Assembly (NCBI GenBank): GCA_028277725.1 | Contig: JANQFX010000011.1 | Coordinates: 29,270 to 93,269, forward strand | Length of the DNA stretch: 64,000 nt | From: Thiohalocapsa sp. | GTDB taxonomy: Bacteria > Pseudomonadota > Gammaproteobacteria > Chromatiales > Chromatiaceae | Direction of reading: 5' to 3' | Notes under the pieces: model-generated | Seen by the model: only the letters and a program-made list of their open reading frames with translations | Told to the model about the DNA's origin: nothing | The model's database searches: none | In this document: piece after piece, positions 61,830-64,000 of the stretch | Layout: each line of letters begins with the position of its first letter | Position numbering within the stretch: the first letter of the stretch is position 1 | Translations under genes and position numbers: made by a program

Positions 61830-63302
61830 ATGATCAAACGCCTACTCGGCATCCTCGCAACCGCACTGCTCGGTGCCGTCGCGGCCGTCATCATCGCTTA
61901 CATATTCTGGGCGCGTTCCCAGCCGGCGTTGCAGCCCTGGCATGAGGTCGAGTTGGATGAGGACTTCAGCGCGGACAAGGCGCCGGAGGTGAGGAGCCTC
62001 GACGACTACCTGGCCCTGGAGGAGCGCGTCTATGAGGAACTGGATGCCAAGGTCTACGCCCACGCGCCGACGGGCCCCGATCAGCGCCTGAACCGGTTCA
62101 GCCCCGGCAGCGCCTCCGACCCACGTCATCGGGCGCCGAACTGGAACCGAACCTTCGAGCTGATTCCGCCGGGCGCTCGCGGCGGCGTCCTGCTGCTGCA
62201 CGGCATGTCCGACAGCCCCTACAGCCTGCGTGCCCTGGGCGAGGCGCTGCACCAACAGGGGTATCGCGTGCTCGGGTTGCGGATGCCGGGGCACGGCACG
62301 GCGCCGGCGGGCTTGCTCGATGTGACCTGGGAAGACATGGCCGCCGCGACCCGCTTAGGCGCAAGACACCTCTCCACGGCCCTGGACGGCAAGCCCATCC
62401 ATTTGATCGGCTACTCCACCGGCGCCGCGCTGGCGCTCGACTATACGCTGGACGCGATGGAGGACCCGGCCCTGTCGGAGCCCGAGACCCTGGTGCTGGT
62501 GTCGCCGGCCATCGCCGTCACGCCGTTGGCGGAACTGACTCGGTGGTTCGACTTGTTGGGCAAGCTGCCGGGCCTGGAGCAGCTCGCTTGGACGAGCCTG
62601 GTGCCCGAGTTCGATCCGTTCAACTACAACGCCTTCACGGCCAACGCCAGTCTGCAGGTCCATCGCATGACTCGGGCCACCAACCGGCGGATCAGGCGTC
62701 GGGCGGAGCACGGGCCGATCGAGGGCTTTCCGCCGACACTGGTGCTGTTGTCGGTGGTCGATGCAACGGTGTCGCCGCGCGCGGCCACCGACAACCTGCT
62801 GCGCCACCTGGCGCCCGAGGGGCATGAGCTCCTGCTCTACGACATCAATCGCTACACGCTGACCTCGCCACTGATCGTGACCGACACCGCCGCGTTGACG
62901 CAGCAACTGATGGCCGATGCAACCTTGCCCTTCGCCATCACGCTCATCGGCAACGAGTCGGACGCCGGTCGGCAGGTCGTGGCGCGCTACAAGGCGCCCC
63001 TATCGGCGGATGCGGCCATCGGCGATTCCCTATCCGGGAAGTGGCCGGACGATACCATTGCCCTGTCCCATGTGGACCTCCCGTTTCCCCCGACCGACCC
63101 CCTGTACGGGCGCTATCCCCCGGGCAGGCCCAATGAGGTGTTCCTTGGCGAGCTCGCGATCCGCGGCGAGCGCGGCGTGTTCAAGGTGCCGGCACAGTGG
63201 CTGCTCCGTCTCAGGCACAATCCCTTCTACGACTATCAGGAGCGGCGTGTCTTGGGCTGGATCGGTTCAGCCGGCGAGTCCCGCACCCAGACAGCAGATT
63301 GA
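61830..63302 (+). CDS. Alpha/beta hydrolase, membrane-anchored
   Basis: The 490-aa protein has an N-terminal anchor (LLGILATALLGAVAAVIIAYIFW) and an alpha/beta hydrolase domain: GVLLLHGMSDSPYSLRALG (oxyanion region), the nucleophile elbow LIGYSTGAALALDY with Ser in GYSTG and a C-terminal catalytic His candidate. It may act on lipids or esters at the outer face of the inner membrane; the substrate is unknown. GGAG is upstream of the ATG. It follows the transporter pseudogene by 32 bp. Confidence 0.85.
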   Translation: MIKRLLGILATALLGAVAAVIIAYIFWARSQPALQPWHEVELDEDFSADKAPEVRSLDDYLALEERVYEELDAKVYAHAPTGPDQRLNRFSPGSASDPRHRAPNWNRTFELIPPGARGGVLLLHGMSDSPYSLRALGEALHQQGYRVLGLRMPGHGTAPAGLLDVTWEDMAAATRLGARHLSTALDGKPIHLIGYSTGAALALDYTLDAMEDPALSEPETLVLVSPAIAVTPLAELTRWFDLLGKLPGLEQLAWTSLVPEFDPFNYNAFTANASLQVHRMTRATNRRIRRRAEHGPIEGFPPTLVLLSVVDATVSPRAATDNLLRHLAPEGHELLLYDINRYTLTSPLIVTDTAALTQQLMADATLPFAITLIGNESDAGRQVVARYKAPLSADAAIGDSLSGKWPDDTIALSHVDLPFPPTDPLYGRYPPGRPNEVFLGELAIRGERGVFKVPAQWLLRLRHNPFYDYQERRVLGWIGSAGESRTQTAD

Positions 63303-63324
63303 TCCGACGACGGAGACCCGTTCG

Positions 63325-63792
63325 ATGCTCGACCAGATCCGGAGTTACTTCAAGCAGCACCTCGAACCGCACGCGGTGGACACCGCCGCGGAGGCGCAGC
63401 ACCGTAACCAGCTCGCCGTCGCGGCGCTGTTGCTGGAGATGATACGCATGGATGGCGACATCCGCGCCGAGCAGAGTGCCCGCGTCGAGGCGGCCATTCG
63501 GGATTGCTTCGATCTCACCGCGGAGGAGACCGCGGCCCTCATTCGGCTGGCGGAAGCGGAGCGCGATGCCGCGACCGATTACTTCCAGTTCACACAGCTG
63601 ATCAACAGCGGGTACTCGGCGCAACACAAGGAGAAGATTGTCGAGCAGCTTTGGGCCGTCGCCTATGCCAACCGCGAGCTGCATCCCCTGGAGGAGCATC
63701 TGGTGCGCAAGATCTCACAGCTGCTGCACGTGCCGCATGGCGTCTTCATGGCCGCCAAGCACCGGGCGGCGGAGGGTGCGTCGGACGCATGA
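63325..63792 (+). CDS. TerB-like protein
   Basis: The 155-aa helical protein resembles the TerB/TerB-like fold: AVAALLLEMIRMDGDIRAEQ (metal-binding Asp/Glu helix), then EKIVEQLWAVAYANRELHPLEEHLVRKISQLL with the acidic pair. TerB-family proteins are linked to tellurite resistance and membrane stress, but this stand-alone form has no ter operon around it. GGAG precedes the ATG. It starts 22 bp after the hydrolase. Confidence 0.8.
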   Translation: MLDQIRSYFKQHLEPHAVDTAAEAQHRNQLAVAALLLEMIRMDGDIRAEQSARVEAAIRDCFDLTAEETAALIRLAEAERDAATDYFQFTQLINSGYSAQHKEKIVEQLWAVAYANRELHPLEEHLVRKISQLLHVPHGVFMAAKHRAAEGASDA

Positions 63793-63799
63793 TCCTAGC

Positions 63800-63814
63800 C
63801 TAGGTTCAACCTAG
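63800..63814. repeat. Perfect 7-bp palindrome CTAGGTT-C-AACCTAG
   Basis: This inverted repeat is part of a 16-bp stretch present at the edge of repeat copy 3 but absent at the matching place in copy 2, so it may be an insertion or a variable edge of the repeat. Confidence 0.4.
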
Positions 63815-63918
63815 ATGGAGCAGTTGACCGCGCCGACTTCTTTGTAAGGCGCTGACTTGCTTCCGGGTCTGTGGAAAGTCGGAGATCACCCATTGGGTGA
63901 CGGGCGCTACGGTCGCCA
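63811..63918 (-). repeat. Dispersed repeat, copy 3
   Basis: The 76-bp core at 63843-63918 aligns to 28458-28533 with 60 identities and no gaps. The adjoining segment (63811-63842) aligns to copy 2. It carries the palindrome CACCCA-T-TGGGTG. On the minus strand a partial protein reading (ATVAPVTQWV...QVSAL) is shared with copy 1, hinting at a coding ancestor. Confidence 0.8.
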
Positions 63919-63959
63919 TGGCACGCCCCGCGGGCCGCCCAGCTTTGTTACAACTCCTT

Positions 63960-63978
63960 GGAATAGAGAGACTATTCC
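63960..63978. other. Perfect 7-bp hairpin GGAATAG-AGAGA-CTATTCC
   Basis: This short perfect inverted repeat lies next to repeat copy 3 at the window end. No T run follows. It may mark a repeat end or an operator; too little sequence remains to tell. Confidence 0.3.
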
Positions 63979-64000
63979 GCGTCGTTGTGCCTCGCTGGAC

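Overview
The window is a GC-rich chromosome segment of a gammaproteobacterium, most likely a sulfur-oxidising member of the Chromatiales (Chromatiaceae/Ectothiorhodospiraceae-like). The basis is the gene order hfq-hflX-hflK-hflC-DUF2065-hisZ-purA, the canonical yceD-rpmF-plsX-fabHDG-acpP-fabF-pabC-mltG-tmk-holB-pilZ-tatD cluster, an oadGAB operon, and redox genes typical of sulfur bacteria: flavocytochrome c sulfide dehydrogenase (fccAB), a DsrC-family protein, cytochrome c', a NapC/NirT tetraheme cytochrome and a Tll0287-like heme protein. Genus is inference only. No rRNA, tRNA, CRISPR array, intact insertion sequence or prophage was seen.

Layout. 1-5.4 kb: cbb3 oxidase maturation genes ccoG (5' end outside the window), ccoH/fixH, ccoI, ccoS and, convergent, a possible metal-binding-fold protein. 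5.4-9.6 kb: a leftward group with a CaCA exchanger, a 614-aa protein of unknown function, a DsrC-like protein without its penultimate cysteine, and a degenerate receiver protein. 9.7-14.4 kb: 6-phosphogluconolactonase, a CopD-like membrane protein, a DUF2892 protein, a two-domain kinase-like protein and a nucleotidyl cyclase with a PilZ-like tail. 14.5-20.4 kb, leftward: an OmpA/coiled-coil envelope protein, fccB and fccA, an ankyrin protein and a NapC/NirT cytochrome. 20.7-28.4 kb: a bacterial voltage-gated channel with an acidic filter, a DUF2934 protein, a DUF2760-Hsp70 pair, a GH13 amylase and a NahK-like kinase. 28.7-30.1 kb: cytochrome c' facing a cytochrome b561.

30.3-41 kb carries hfq, the HflX/HflKC group, hisZ, purA and the sodium-pumping oxaloacetate decarboxylase operon. 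41.3-53.1 kb is the fatty-acid synthesis cluster joined to cell-wall (mltG), folate (pabC), nucleotide (tmk), replication (holB), pilus (PilZ) and nuclease (tatD) genes, mostly with overlapping or tightly spaced reading frames. leuA, an MlaC-like protein, a thioredoxin, a small orphan gene and a DUF3365 heme protein follow.

The last 7 kb (57.8-64 kb) looks accessory and partly decayed: a porin C-terminal remnant, an arylsulfatase, a frameshifted transporter/binding-protein fusion pseudogene, an alpha/beta hydrolase and a TerB-like protein. A dispersed repeat of about 75-110 bp occurs three times between genes (28.46, 60.42 and 63.81 kb). The most interesting leads are this repeat family, the DsrC-like protein, the cyclase-PilZ fusion and the channel's selectivity filter. 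No complete multi-gene system was recognised as previously undescribed.
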